Shown one piece after another: positions 51,441 to 59,974 of a DNA stretch of 64,000 nucleotides. The stretch is from Lachnospiraceae bacterium (GTDB taxonomy: Bacteria; Bacillota; Clostridia; Lachnospirales; Lachnospiraceae), in the NCBI GenBank assembly GCA_017399685.1, contig JAFQBM010000040.1, forward strand, positions 1 through 64,000, written 5' to 3'. How positions within the stretch are numbered: position 1 is the first letter of the stretch; every line of letters starts with the position of its first letter. The position numbers and the translations under genes are program-made. The notes below the pieces were generated by a model that saw only the letters and a list, made by a program, of their open reading frames with translations, was not told the origin of the DNA and made no database searches.

Positions 51441-51934
51441 GAAATTTTTGCAGGCAAGATATAAATGATATGTACGAATTTTGCAGCCAGCCTGAAATAG
51501 AGATGGTTGGATGGAGTGCACACAAAAATATTGAGGAAACAAAAAAGGTTTTGAAGCAGTGGATATTAAATGAAAATATTTTTGCCATTGTTGACAAAAA
51601 TACAAACAAAGTGATTGGATACATTGCAGTTCATGCGGATTCAGAAGAGGGGCGTTCCGATACAAAGGAATTGGGATTCGCTTTAAATCATCAATATCAC
51701 CGACAAGGAATTATGACGGAAGTAATCTCTGGAGTGTTGGATGATTTATTTTCTAAAGATATTTTATATGTATGGGCATGCTGTTTTCAGAATAATATTT
51801 CATCCAAAAATCTGATTGAAAAAATGGGATTTAAATTCATGCAGGAAGGAAAGTTCCATTCAGAGAGTTTCAAAAAAGAAATTCCATCCTATGAATATAG
51901 AATGTCAAAGGACGATTGGAAAATAGAAAAATGA
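51416..51934 (+). CDS. GNAT acetyltransferase (RimJ/RimL type)
   Basis: 172 residues from GTG 51416 behind GGGAAGG, inside the end of the previous gene. VYLRNFCRQDINDMYEFCSQP, GFALNHQYHRQGIMTEVISGV and NISSKNLIEKMGFKFMQEGK are the acetyltransferase segments. The start could also be GTG 51422. Third of three acetyltransferase genes in a row. Confidence 0.82.
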   Translation: MQVDKVYLRNFCRQDINDMYEFCSQPEIEMVGWSAHKNIEETKKVLKQWILNENIFAIVDKNTNKVIGYIAVHADSEEGRSDTKELGFALNHQYHRQGIMTEVISGVLDDLFSKDILYVWACCFQNNISSKNLIEKMGFKFMQEGKFHSESFKKEIPSYEYRMSKDDWKIEK

Positions 51935-52032
51935 ATTTGGATAAAATCAATTTGAATACAGGTAATGAAGAAATGTTACAAAATGAAATTTTCAATTTAG
52001 AACAAAATATTAACAAGAAAAAAATAGTTTGA
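51931..52032 (+). CDS. 33-residue ORF overlapping the acetyltransferase stop
   Basis: ATG 51931 overlaps the previous stop (ATGA) and ends at TGA 52030-52032 directly at the terminator. The peptide starts MNLDKINLNTGNEEM and is charged. Coupled placement is suggestive, but it may simply be a truncated gene start. Confidence 0.3.
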   Translation: MNLDKINLNTGNEEMLQNEIFNLEQNINKKKIV

Positions 52033-52062
52033 AGGGCATGACGACAGTTATGCCCTTTTAAA
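52032..52062 (+). terminator. Terminator of the TetR/acetyltransferase unit
   Basis: AAGGGCAT (52032-52039) pairs with ATGCCCTT (52050-52057), then TTT. Confidence 0.82.
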
Positions 52063-52191
52063 ATGTGGTGGAAATGCAAATGTAATTATGGCAAAATATG
52101 AATACAAAGAAAATACAAAAACTAAAAAAAATTAAAATTTTTTGTAACGAATTGCCCTTTCAAAGAACTTATAATATGAGGTGCAAAAAAA

Positions 52192-52677
52192 ATGGATGAA
52201 GCGAAGATAGATGAAATATATCGAAAAAATGCGGCAATTATATATAAATATTTGTGTGGATTAACCCAGGATACACAACTGGCAGAAGAACTGACACAGG
52301 AAACTTTTTTTCAAGCCATAAAAGGAATAGATAAATTCAGGGGCGATTGCAAAATTTCTGTTTGGTTATGTCAGATTGCTAAAAATCTTTGGTATAAGGA
52401 ACTTGAAAAAAGAAACAAGCACAAGTTTACGGAATTAGACGATACTATGCCGTCTAATGAGAATGTGGAATATGATTGTCTGAACAAATTAGAAAAGGTG
52501 GAAATCTTCCGCCTTATGCATAACTTAGATGATGTCACAAGGGAAGTGATGTATCTGCGGCTTGCAGGAGATTTAAAGTTTTCTGAAATTGCAGATGTTA
52601 TGGGAAAAACAGAAAACTGGGCAAGAGTAACCTATTATAGGGGAAAACAAGAATTGATGAAAGGAATGAGAAAATGA
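52192..52677 (+). CDS. ECF-type sigma factor
   Basis: 161 residues. Region 2: IYKYLCGLTQDTQLAEELTQ followed by ETFFQAIKGIDKFRG; region 4: LDDVTREVMYLRLAGDLKFS then EIADVMGKTENWARVTYYRG. The upstream TGTAAC (52143-52148) and downstream GAACTTATAAT could be part of its own promoter. RBS GAGGTG. The stop overlaps the start of the next gene, the zinc-finger anti-sigma. Confidence 0.88.
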   Translation: MDEAKIDEIYRKNAAIIYKYLCGLTQDTQLAEELTQETFFQAIKGIDKFRGDCKISVWLCQIAKNLWYKELEKRNKHKFTELDDTMPSNENVEYDCLNKLEKVEIFRLMHNLDDVTREVMYLRLAGDLKFSEIADVMGKTENWARVTYYRGKQELMKGMRK

Positions 52678-53432
52678 ACAAAGAATTAGCGTGTGAAATC
52701 GTAAAAGATTTGCTTCCTCTTTATGTGGATGAAATGGTAAGTGATGTTTCCAAGAAAAGTATAGAAAATCATTTAGAACATTGTAAAGACTGTACCCAAA
52801 TGTATCAAAATATGGCTTTGGATTTGGAAAAAGATGAACAGCCGAAAGAGGCTGGAGAGGTAAAAAGATTTTTGAAAAAGACAAAACAAATGTATTTTCT
52901 TTATGGTTTAGGGGGACTTAGTTTTACTGCCATACTTGTTTGTACCATAGTGGATTTGGCAATAAATAAGGGACTGACTTGGTCGCTCATTGCAGGAACA
53001 GCGATTATATTTGCAAATGCCTTTATGTACGCCTTCTTGATATGTAAAAAAAATAAAGGTTATATTACTATGTCAGTGATAAGCGTTGGTACATTCATTC
53101 TACTGTCTACTATACAGATAAGCAGATATTATTTTATGGATGTAGGAACAGTTTGGATTTTTCGTTATGGTTTTCCTATTATGCTATTATGGTTGGGCAT
53201 TACATGGGTTCCGGTTCTTTGCAGATGTGCATTGAAATGGAATATTTGGGACTGCATAGCAGTGTTTATGATCATGGTACTTATAGGGAATTATGTTACC
53301 AAATTGATGACTGGAGACTATGCCCTGAATGATTTATGGAGTATGCATAACTTTATTGGCAATGGACTTGGGGAAGTCATTGGAGCAGTATTGTTTGGAA
53401 TTATTGGGAGGGTGAAAAAATGGAGAAAATAA
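52674..53432 (+). CDS. Zinc-finger anti-sigma factor with membrane domain
   Basis: 252 residues. The N-terminal zf-HC2 domain has CEIVKDLLPLYVDEMVS and the H-x3-C-x2-C element HLEHCKDC near residue 33. A linker and six or so hydrophobic segments follow (~75 to 250). It overlaps the sigma gene by 4 nt and the ABC ATPase gene by 13 nt. It should sequester the sigma factor until a membrane signal arrives. Confidence 0.85.
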   Translation: MNKELACEIVKDLLPLYVDEMVSDVSKKSIENHLEHCKDCTQMYQNMALDLEKDEQPKEAGEVKRFLKKTKQMYFLYGLGGLSFTAILVCTIVDLAINKGLTWSLIAGTAIIFANAFMYAFLICKKNKGYITMSVISVGTFILLSTIQISRYYFMDVGTVWIFRYGFPIMLLWLGITWVPVLCRCALKWNIWDCIAVFMIMVLIGNYVTKLMTGDYALNDLWSMHNFIGNGLGEVIGAVLFGIIGRVKKWRK

Positions 53433-54343
53433 TGGAAGTGAAAAATTTACGAAAAGAGTTTAAAAAGGAAGTGGCTGTTGAAAATGTATGTTTTGATTTA
53501 ACTCCCGGAAGTATTATGGGGTTGCTTGGAACCAATGGGGCAGGGAAAACCACCACCTTAAAAATGATTACAAACTTATGCTCGAAAGACAAAGGGAAAA
53601 TCGTGATAAATGGCGTATCATTAGATGCTAATCCGGGGCTGGCTCTCTCAAAAGTGGGTGCAGCACTGGATAGTCCTAGTTTTTATGAGGAATTAAGTGC
53701 CAAAGAAAATATAGAATATTTTGCTTGTCTGCATAAAGACAGTTACAGTGGGCAGGGTATGGAATTACTTGATTATGTGGGACTTCTTGCACAGGCAGAA
53801 AAGAAAGTAAAAAATTTTTCTCTTGGAATGAAGCAAAGACTGGCATTAGCGAGAGCTATGTTAGGAGAACCGAAACTTATTATTTTAGATGAACCAGCAA
53901 ATGGATTAGACCCTCAAGGACAAATCAGCCTTTACCGCATGATTTGTGATATGGCACAGGATAAAAAAATAACATTTATTCTTTCTTCACACTTGTTGCA
54001 CGATATGGAAGAATTTTGTACGGATATTTTAATTCTGGATAAGGGAAAAAGCATTTTGCAAGGAAAGACGGAAGAAATCTTATCTGAAACAACCAATATT
54101 GTGGACTGTGTACTGGAAGAAACGGAAGTTTTTGAGAATGCGTTGCCTTACTTTTACGGGGTAAGTCTTAAATCACGCAAAGGAAATCAATTTACCCTAA
54201 AACTTGAGAATGTCAATTTAGATGAATTTATTAAAAAGATTGTGGAAAGTAATCTGCATATTAGCTATCTTTCTATGAGGAAGAATTCGCTACAGGATTT
54301 GTTTTTTAAATTGACAGGAGGATTAGAGCAATGCATACATTAA
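53420..54343 (+). CDS. ABC transporter ATP-binding protein
   Basis: 307 residues. Walker A GLLGTNGAGKTTTLKMI (residues ~35-51), Q-loop region, signature NFSLGMKQRLALARA, Walker B PKLIILDEPANGLDPQG and the switch His in FILSSHLLHDMEEF. The extra C-terminal ~90 residues fit the antibiotic/bacteriocin-export group. RBS GGGAGGG; the ATG lies inside the anti-sigma gene. It pairs with the two permeases that follow. Confidence 0.9.
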   Translation: MEKIMEVKNLRKEFKKEVAVENVCFDLTPGSIMGLLGTNGAGKTTTLKMITNLCSKDKGKIVINGVSLDANPGLALSKVGAALDSPSFYEELSAKENIEYFACLHKDSYSGQGMELLDYVGLLAQAEKKVKNFSLGMKQRLALARAMLGEPKLIILDEPANGLDPQGQISLYRMICDMAQDKKITFILSSHLLHDMEEFCTDILILDKGKSILQGKTEEILSETTNIVDCVLEETEVFENALPYFYGVSLKSRKGNQFTLKLENVNLDEFIKKIVESNLHISYLSMRKNSLQDLFFKLTGGLEQCIH

Positions 54344-55095
54344 CAAAATTATATGCCAAGAAAATGTTCAGGCAGAAATTGATTTATATTTTTTTTGCGT
54401 GTTTTCTTACAGCATCTTTCTGCTATTCCTTTCTTATTTCATCGCCCCAAATGGAGGAAATGTTGAATATAGATATTGCAATTGTAGGGGAAGAGAATTT
54501 TCCTGAATTCATGATGAGATTTTATATAGGAACGGTAGGTATTCTTTTTCAGGTATTTCTGCTTACCCTATACATTTGTAACGAGGATAGAACGAAAATG
54601 TTATATCAGCCCTTATTGCATGGAGTAAGCCGCGGCAGAATGATAAAATCAAAAGTTCTTGTTGCTGTTGGTATGTCAATGATTTTTGTTTTATTCGTAG
54701 CAATTATAAATTACATAACGGCTTTTATGATGTGGGGATATAGCATTTTTGAAATAGAAGCTTTCATGAGAACAGTGGTAAAATATGTATTGTCAGGTGC
54801 TTATATGTCATGTGTAACTCTTGGAATGATTGCACTTTGTATCGGGACAAGGAACACATGGAAGACAATTGTAATAACCATTATTTATATGATATTGGAT
54901 TCCTTTGTTTGTAGCACAAACGTATTATTTTTGAAAAAAATATGGATGGGATATTACCCTCATCTTTGGATGTTCTCGTATGAATACCAGGAGATTCCAT
55001 TCAAAGATGTTATTTGGGGAATTAGCATTATGGTGATATATGGTCTTTTCTTTTATCGGTTTGCAAGAAACAAAATAAAAAAGCTGGATTTTTAG
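54331..55095 (+). CDS. ABC transporter permease
   Basis: 254 residues with about six membrane helices: YIFFACFLTASFCYSFLIS, then GIVRFYIGTVGILFQVFLLTL-like region, VAVGMSMIFVLFVAIINY and GMIALCIGTRNTWKTIVITI. LLHGVSRGRMIKSK is the coupling helix region of this permease group. Starts inside the end of the ATPase gene behind AGGAGG. Same fold as the next gene. Confidence 0.82.
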   Translation: MHTLTKLYAKKMFRQKLIYIFFACFLTASFCYSFLISSPQMEEMLNIDIAIVGEENFPEFMMRFYIGTVGILFQVFLLTLYICNEDRTKMLYQPLLHGVSRGRMIKSKVLVAVGMSMIFVLFVAIINYITAFMMWGYSIFEIEAFMRTVVKYVLSGAYMSCVTLGMIALCIGTRNTWKTIVITIIYMILDSFVCSTNVLFLKKIWMGYYPHLWMFSYEYQEIPFKDVIWGISIMVIYGLFFYRFARNKIKKLDF

Positions 55096-55103
55096 GAGGA
55101 AAA

Positions 55104-55850
55104 ATGGTAACAGAATTATTGAAGCTACAGCTAAAGCGTTTAAACAGGCAAAAATTATTTTATCTGTATTTTGTTATAATGGCTGCACTTATTATTTCGA
55201 ATGCATTTCAATGTATAGACAATTCCGCAAATACAGGAATGGAATATTATGCAGGGGGAAATTTTCCGATACTTTGTATGCAATCATACATTGATATTAT
55301 TGGTCCGTTATTTCTAGGTTTTATCTGTGCAGTATTAATTAGTGGAGAACGGGCGAATGGAATGTTCAAACAGCCTCTTCTGAATGGTGTTTCAAAAAAG
55401 CAACTATTGATGGGGAAAATTGCTAGTATTTTAATTGCTACTTTGCTTTGTTTCTTATTCGTGATTTTACTTAGTGTTGGTATTGGATTTTTGTTTTGGG
55501 GAAACCATGTATTTGATTACGCACCGAAATACTTTCTGCAAATATTGTTACTAGCTGTGACTCAGGTAACCTTGGTCTTGTTTTTGGTGTTTTTATCATT
55601 ACATATGAAAAATATATCCAGTATGATGTGTGCCGCACTGATTATTTTACTGATTAACAATTTGTTCAGTCAATTCTTTGGACAATATGTATCATTTTTT
55701 GATTTTATGTATTATCTGTATGCATTTTCAGAATATAACGGAATGATGTTAAATGCAAGTGTTATTATATCAGGCTTGGTTATTAATGTTGTGACAAGTA
55801 TGATTCTAATCTATGGTATCATTAGACGTATGAATCGTATGATGATGTAA
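55104..55850 (+). CDS. ABC transporter permease, paralogue of the preceding gene
   Basis: 248 residues, about six membrane helices (FYLYFVIMAALIISNAF, LFLGFICAVLISGERANGMF, GKIASILIATLLCFLFVILL). PLLNGVSKKQLLMGK corresponds to the coupling segment PLLHGVSRGRMIKSK of the previous gene. Nine nt separate the two genes and AGGAGG precedes ATG 55104. The sigma, anti-sigma and transporter order suggests envelope-stress-controlled export or self-protection against a peptide antibiotic. Confidence 0.82.
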   Translation: MVTELLKLQLKRLNRQKLFYLYFVIMAALIISNAFQCIDNSANTGMEYYAGGNFPILCMQSYIDIIGPLFLGFICAVLISGERANGMFKQPLLNGVSKKQLLMGKIASILIATLLCFLFVILLSVGIGFLFWGNHVFDYAPKYFLQILLLAVTQVTLVLFLVFLSLHMKNISSMMCAALIILLINNLFSQFFGQYVSFFDFMYYLYAFSEYNGMMLNASVIISGLVINVVTSMILIYGIIRRMNRMMM

Positions 55851-55883
55851 AGGTAATTTGAATTTGAATTGATAAAAATTTGT

Positions 55884-55912
55884 TTGTATTTATAGTTAAA
55901 CCATGTTACAAT
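55884..55912 (+). promoter_or_regulatory. Promoter upstream of the riboswitch
   Basis: TTGTAT (55884-55889), 17-nt spacer, TACAAT (55907-55912) with an extended TGn element just before it. Confidence 0.6.
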
Positions 55913-55918
55913 ACAAAA

Positions 55919-56010
55919 CGTTGGGAATGAAGTCCTCCCATGGGAAACCTAAACCGCATTTTATGCTGATGACTTCTGCGAAATTTACGCAGAAGTTGTC
56001 GGCTTTTTTA
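55919..56010 (+). promoter_or_regulatory. Probable cation-sensing riboswitch with switchable terminator
   Basis: A GGG/CCC stem at the 5' end, GAAGTC (55929-55934), a conserved-looking GGGAAACCTAAACCGC, then GCTGATGACTTCTGCG. GACTTC (55971-55976) can pair with GAAGTC, or form a terminator stem ACTTCTGCG/CGCAGAAGT (55972-55980 with 55988-55996) followed by T6. The two states are exclusive, the layout of an ON-type transcriptional riboswitch. My best match is the DUF1646 motif (Na+-I class), from memory. It precedes an antiporter remnant. Confidence 0.6.
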
Positions 56011-56036
56011 ATTTTTACGATGTTAGGAGGCTATTT

Positions 56037-56244
56037 ATGTTGACAAGCATTGCATTGATTTTTCTGCATGGTGGCATATACGCCAAAAGCAACCGTACAG
56101 GCGGCAATTGGTGCAATTCCACTTACCATAGGATTGCCTTGTGGGCAGATTGTTTTGACGGTTGCGGTACTGTCCATTCTTATTACAGCACCATTTGGGG
56201 CGATTTGCATGGATAATCTGTATCAAAAGCTGTTGGAACAATGA
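56037..56244 (+). pseudogene. Cation:proton antiporter with its middle deleted
   Basis: AGGAGG precedes ATG 56037, and the first codons read MLTSIALIFL, the normal start of NhaP/CPA-type antiporters. From 56071, one frame over, VAYTPKATVQAAIGAIPLTI followed by GLPCGQIVLTVAVLSILITA-PFGA matches the last ~60 residues of the same family, ending at TGA 56242. Several hundred residues and all transport helices between are missing. Confidence 0.75.
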
Positions 56245-56360
56245 ATTTTAAAATGAGGGAATCATCGCATTGGCTTGTTCTTGACAGTTTCTCAGGGAAA
56301 TATTAAAATAAGAACAGACAAATATTTTTGTTGAGCCATTATGGGAAGGAGTTGCAGAAT

Positions 56361-57932
56361 ATGAAGATTAAAAGTAAGTTGGCGGGGATGGTTTTGATAC
56401 CGATGATTGTGTGCAGTTTGGTAATCGGTTTTGTTTCTATAGCCGAGGCTGAAAAGTATTTGGATGAGGAACAAAAAACCATTTTGCAAGTAGCATTGGA
56501 AGGCTTTCAGGATGATGTAAATGCTTTTCAGGAACAGGACGTAGATATCACCGTGTTTGAGGGAGATACCAGAGTATTAAGTTCCATAGAGGGTGTAGAA
56601 GGAACGAAAGCAAGTGATATCGTGATTGAGAAGGTAATCAACGGTCAGGAAGAGTACTTTGACACGAACGTAGATGTACACGGAGTTCCATATTATGGAT
56701 ATTACATACCAACCGATGATGGAATGCTTTTTGCAGGTAAACCCCAAAAAGTAGTGCGTGATAGTATGAATAAGATGGAAGGTTATATTGTTGCGATTGG
56801 AGTTGCATTTGTGGCTCTATTTGGGATTATTGGGTTTTTAATTGCAGGACGTATGGCGAAACAGATTCGAAGTGCATCCAAGAATATTAAAGAGGTTGCT
56901 GACGGAAATTTAGCGTTGGAAAATGTTATTGCAGTAACGAAGTCAAAAGACGAAATCAATGAGATGAATAAATCAACCAAACATATGGTGCAGGAATTAT
57001 CCGGAACTATCAGAACTATTTCAGAAATAAGTGAAAATGTGAATGCTTCTTCTGAGGAATTAAATGTTACATCAGAATCCGTATTAAATGCCATGAATGA
57101 GGTGTCAAAGGCGATAGAAGAGATTTCCATTGGTTTGCAAAGTCAAAGCGAAGCCGTGCAGAATATGGTAGGAAGTATCGGAGAGATTCATGGAAATATC
57201 GAAAGTATCAGTTCATCAGCGAATGATATTTCGAATTGTTCTGTAAGACTGGATGATAGCAGTAGTATTATGAAACAGAAAATGTCAGAGATGTCAGAAA
57301 GTAATCAAAAGGTGAACAATAGTATTGAAAGTGTTTCTGAAAAGATTCAGACCATAAGCGGAGTTATAGAGAATGTAAAAGGAATCGTGTCTGTGATTGG
57401 AGACATTTCTTCCCAAACTCAGCTGTTAAGTCTGAATGCATCCATAGAGGCAGCGAGAGCTGGAGAAGCAGGCAGAGGTTTTGCAGTAGTTGCCCAGTCC
57501 ATCAGTGATTTGAGTGAAGACACTTCGAAACAGGTCGGAGCAATTACAGGAATTATCAATACTTTGGTAAAAGATTTCGAGGAATGCCTTAAAACCATAA
57601 GTGAAGCAGTTGCGGATGGCAGAGTACAAAAGGAAGACATTGGAAATGTAATTGGTGAGTTTGAAAAGTTATCCAATGAGATTGAAGAAACTTCAACCAG
57701 AGTGCAGATAATCGGAGGAGCAGTAGAAAAGGCCGTTTCAGAAATCACATCTATTTCAAGTGAAATAGAAGAATTAGCTGGCATTTCAGAAAATTCCGCA
57801 GCTAGTACCGAAGAGGTCAATGCTTCTGTGGAAGAACTTAATGCTCTTATGAATCGAGTTACCGGTACAGCAGAAGAATTAGCTGATAAGTCAGAAGAAC
57901 TGAATCGTAGTTTTGGATTTTTTAGATTATAA
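56361..57932 (+). CDS. Methyl-accepting chemotaxis protein
   Basis: 523 residues from ATG 56361 (GGAAGGAG upstream; not TTG 56328). N-terminal membrane helix, a short extracytoplasmic domain of the sCache type (FDTNVDVHGVPYYGYYIP), a second helix (~140-162), a HAMP-like linker and a long coiled-coil signalling domain with the hairpin tip TQLLSLNASIEAARAGEAG followed by RGFAVVAQSI. It relays a ligand signal to CheA/CheW. The terminator at 57962 follows. Confidence 0.92.
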   Translation: MKIKSKLAGMVLIPMIVCSLVIGFVSIAEAEKYLDEEQKTILQVALEGFQDDVNAFQEQDVDITVFEGDTRVLSSIEGVEGTKASDIVIEKVINGQEEYFDTNVDVHGVPYYGYYIPTDDGMLFAGKPQKVVRDSMNKMEGYIVAIGVAFVALFGIIGFLIAGRMAKQIRSASKNIKEVADGNLALENVIAVTKSKDEINEMNKSTKHMVQELSGTIRTISEISENVNASSEELNVTSESVLNAMNEVSKAIEEISIGLQSQSEAVQNMVGSIGEIHGNIESISSSANDISNCSVRLDDSSSIMKQKMSEMSESNQKVNNSIESVSEKIQTISGVIENVKGIVSVIGDISSQTQLLSLNASIEAARAGEAGRGFAVVAQSISDLSEDTSKQVGAITGIINTLVKDFEECLKTISEAVADGRVQKEDIGNVIGEFEKLSNEIEETSTRVQIIGGAVEKAVSEITSISSEIEELAGISENSAASTEEVNASVEELNALMNRVTGTAEELADKSEELNRSFGFFRL

Positions 57933-57961
57933 AGCGAGATGTTTTAATTAATGAAAAAAAT

Positions 57962-58003
57962 GCTTTACATTGACTTTACTGAGTTGATGTAGGGCGTTTT
58001 TTT
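57962..58003 (+). terminator. Terminator, distant member of the 5700/14542 hairpin family
   Basis: GCTTTACAT pairs with ATGTAGGGC (two G-U), followed by T8. Confidence 0.75.
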
Positions 58004-58012
58004 TATGCGATA

Positions 58013-58214
58013 CAACACAGTTTTATTCCAATGCTGTCAGATGGAAAATATATCGTGTATCGATTTTTATCGTTTCTGACATTGACGATATGGATTTGTT
58101 ATTTATATCATAAAGAGAAATCCAATTCCCATTATGATTGGATATTGGATTTTGAATGTTGCAACAACTGTTAATATTTTTATTACATCGGTTTTCCTAA
58201 TGTGTATGAAATGA
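58013..58214 (+). pseudogene. Frameshifted small membrane protein
   Basis: One frame reads FIPMLSDGKYIVYRFLSFLT, then LTIWICYLYHKEKSNS, and stops at 58174. A second, from about 58125, continues GYWILNVATTVNIFITSVFL ending MCMK at 58214. Together they make a plausible protein with two membrane helices, broken by one frameshift near 58125. No RBS or start survives. Family unknown. Confidence 0.4.
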
Positions 58215-58446
58215 TGATATAGAGTAACAAAGATTTATTATAATTCGTACAATCTAGTACAGGCACTTCAGATAGATAATGGAAGATGTGTTATAGGATG
58301 ATACATTAAATTTTAGAAAAAATCGACATTTTGACTTGAAATTTGTTTTTAAATATGATGTTATATAAAAATAAAGGATGCGTTACATAGAAATTACAAT
58401 TTTAATCAATGATTATTGCTTTATTGGGAGGTAGCCTATGTAAAGA

Positions 58447-59406
58447 ATGAGAAATAAACTTGTAATATGTTTGATTTTGGTTGCAATAACTTTAATGAAT
58501 GTGAATTCTTCAGTATTTGCTAATAATGCAACTTATTTTGAAGTGGCAGACGAAAAGATTTATTACAATGAAGAATCAGAGATTCCTTTATATTGTGAAG
58601 ATGGAACTAGTATTATTGCATATTATTATAAATGCCTACCAACAGGATATGTTATTTTTAATATATCTAAAGGGCAGGTTATTGAATTTTGTTTGGATGA
58701 AGATATATATTGTTTGGATAACAACAAAAAATATTGTTATTTATCGCCCACTAATATCTGTGAATACGTGGTTAAAGATGATATTCTAGTTATGAGTGAA
58801 ATTGATGGAAGTAGTAATAGTGTTAATTGGACAGAAAACTATATATGTGAAAATTTTGATGTGACAGGTCAAAATATTTCATTAGCTAGTACAGAAACGA
58901 AGGTCAAAATATCACATTCTACTGTAAAATATAATTATAATCCAAATGGAATTTGTGGAAGTGTAGCAGCGGCAATAGTGTTTAAATATTATGATAATTA
59001 TGTAGATGCAAGATTTGTTCCTGATGATTTGGATTCTTCAAATGGAGAAATATTAATTAAAGCATTAGTACCATATATAGACGGCAGTTCTCCCGGCTCT
59101 ACATATGGAGATATAAAATATGGTATGACACAATATATGTTAAAACAAAGTCTTATTTATAAAGCAGGATATGTACAAAAAACATTAATAAGTTCACCGT
59201 GGGATAAGATTACATCGACTATAGGTGACGACTTGCCAATTATTGTTGGTCTTTCTTCAGAACCTACATATGGGGAACATTGGGTTGTATGTACGGGATA
59301 TTTAATTTCTTCTGATACCAGATATGTATATGTTAATGATGGATGGGGAAATACAGATGTATGTATTAATTATAATTATGTAGACGGAACTGTATATATA
59401 CATTGA
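58447..59406 (+). CDS. Secreted papain-like cysteine protease (C39/C10-like) with stop at original codon 2
   Basis: 319 residues with a signal peptide (KLVICLILVAITLMNVNSSVFA, cleaved near residue 26). The active site is visible as GICGSVAAAIVFKYYDNY (Cys in GICGSV), GEHWVVCTGYL (His) and YVNDGWGN (Asn), the catalytic order of C39/C10 peptidases; the segment before it looks like a propeptide. The well-placed ATG at 58438 (GGGAGG 6 nt upstream) is followed directly by TAA; this ATG lies 9 nt later in the same frame and would need reinitiation. The small protein at 59503 may be its partner. Confidence 0.65.
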   Translation: MRNKLVICLILVAITLMNVNSSVFANNATYFEVADEKIYYNEESEIPLYCEDGTSIIAYYYKCLPTGYVIFNISKGQVIEFCLDEDIYCLDNNKKYCYLSPTNICEYVVKDDILVMSEIDGSSNSVNWTENYICENFDVTGQNISLASTETKVKISHSTVKYNYNPNGICGSVAAAIVFKYYDNYVDARFVPDDLDSSNGEILIKALVPYIDGSSPGSTYGDIKYGMTQYMLKQSLIYKAGYVQKTLISSPWDKITSTIGDDLPIIVGLSSEPTYGEHWVVCTGYLISSDTRYVYVNDGWGNTDVCINYNYVDGTVYIH

Positions 59407-59502
59407 TTCTAAATTATAATCATTTGAGATGCAAACGTATCCTTTGTTGTTGAGAATTGTATATGTGAATTTTTTGGTATGTATACTTAGAAGGGAGATT
59501 AC

Positions 59503-59892
59503 ATGAGAAATGGTGTTAAATTTTTGGGGATTGCTAGTATTATTGCAATTTTAACGGTAATCGCAATAAACGTGATTGGAAGGAAAAGTTTTGATGAGAT
59601 AGAGGGAGATGATGTGGATTATATTAGTGTAAAGATGATACCAGAAGTATTTAATGAGAAAGAGATTAGAGATAAGGAAAGGATTGAAAAGATAGTAAAA
59701 GCATTGAATTCAATCATTACTAAAAAAAGCAAAGGCAAAAATAAAGAAAAAGGGTGGGAGATTATGCTGACTTTTTCTTCAAAAAATGAAACTTATAATA
59801 TAAGTTTAATAGGAGATAAGGTGATTTGTAATGGATATGTATTTATTACTTCATCTGATGACATCGATGAATTAAAGGAATTAATAAAGTAG
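59503..59892 (+). CDS. Small membrane-anchored protein, possible protease partner
   Basis: 129 residues: one N-terminal membrane helix (LGIASIIAILTVIAINVIG), then a Lys/Glu-rich soluble part (KERIEKIVKALNSIITKKS, WEIMLTFSSKNETYNISLIG). AGAAGGGAG precedes the ATG. It resembles DUF5301-type small domains. It follows the cysteine protease by 97 nt; inhibitors of such proteases are often of this size, but that is inference. Confidence 0.55.
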   Translation: MRNGVKFLGIASIIAILTVIAINVIGRKSFDEIEGDDVDYISVKMIPEVFNEKEIRDKERIEKIVKALNSIITKKSKGKNKEKGWEIMLTFSSKNETYNISLIGDKVICNGYVFITSSDDIDELKELIK

Positions 59893-59933
59893 GATATATT
59901 CATTGAAAAATGGATTATCATAATTTGAAGTGT

Positions 59934-59974
59934 CCCTTTTGTTAGACATAAATCTAATGAAAGGGCCTTGTTTT
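59934..59974 (+). terminator. Terminator
   Basis: CCCTTT, mismatch, TTAGA pairs with TCTAA, mismatch, AAAGGG; a T-rich tail (TTGTTTT) follows. Confidence 0.8.
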
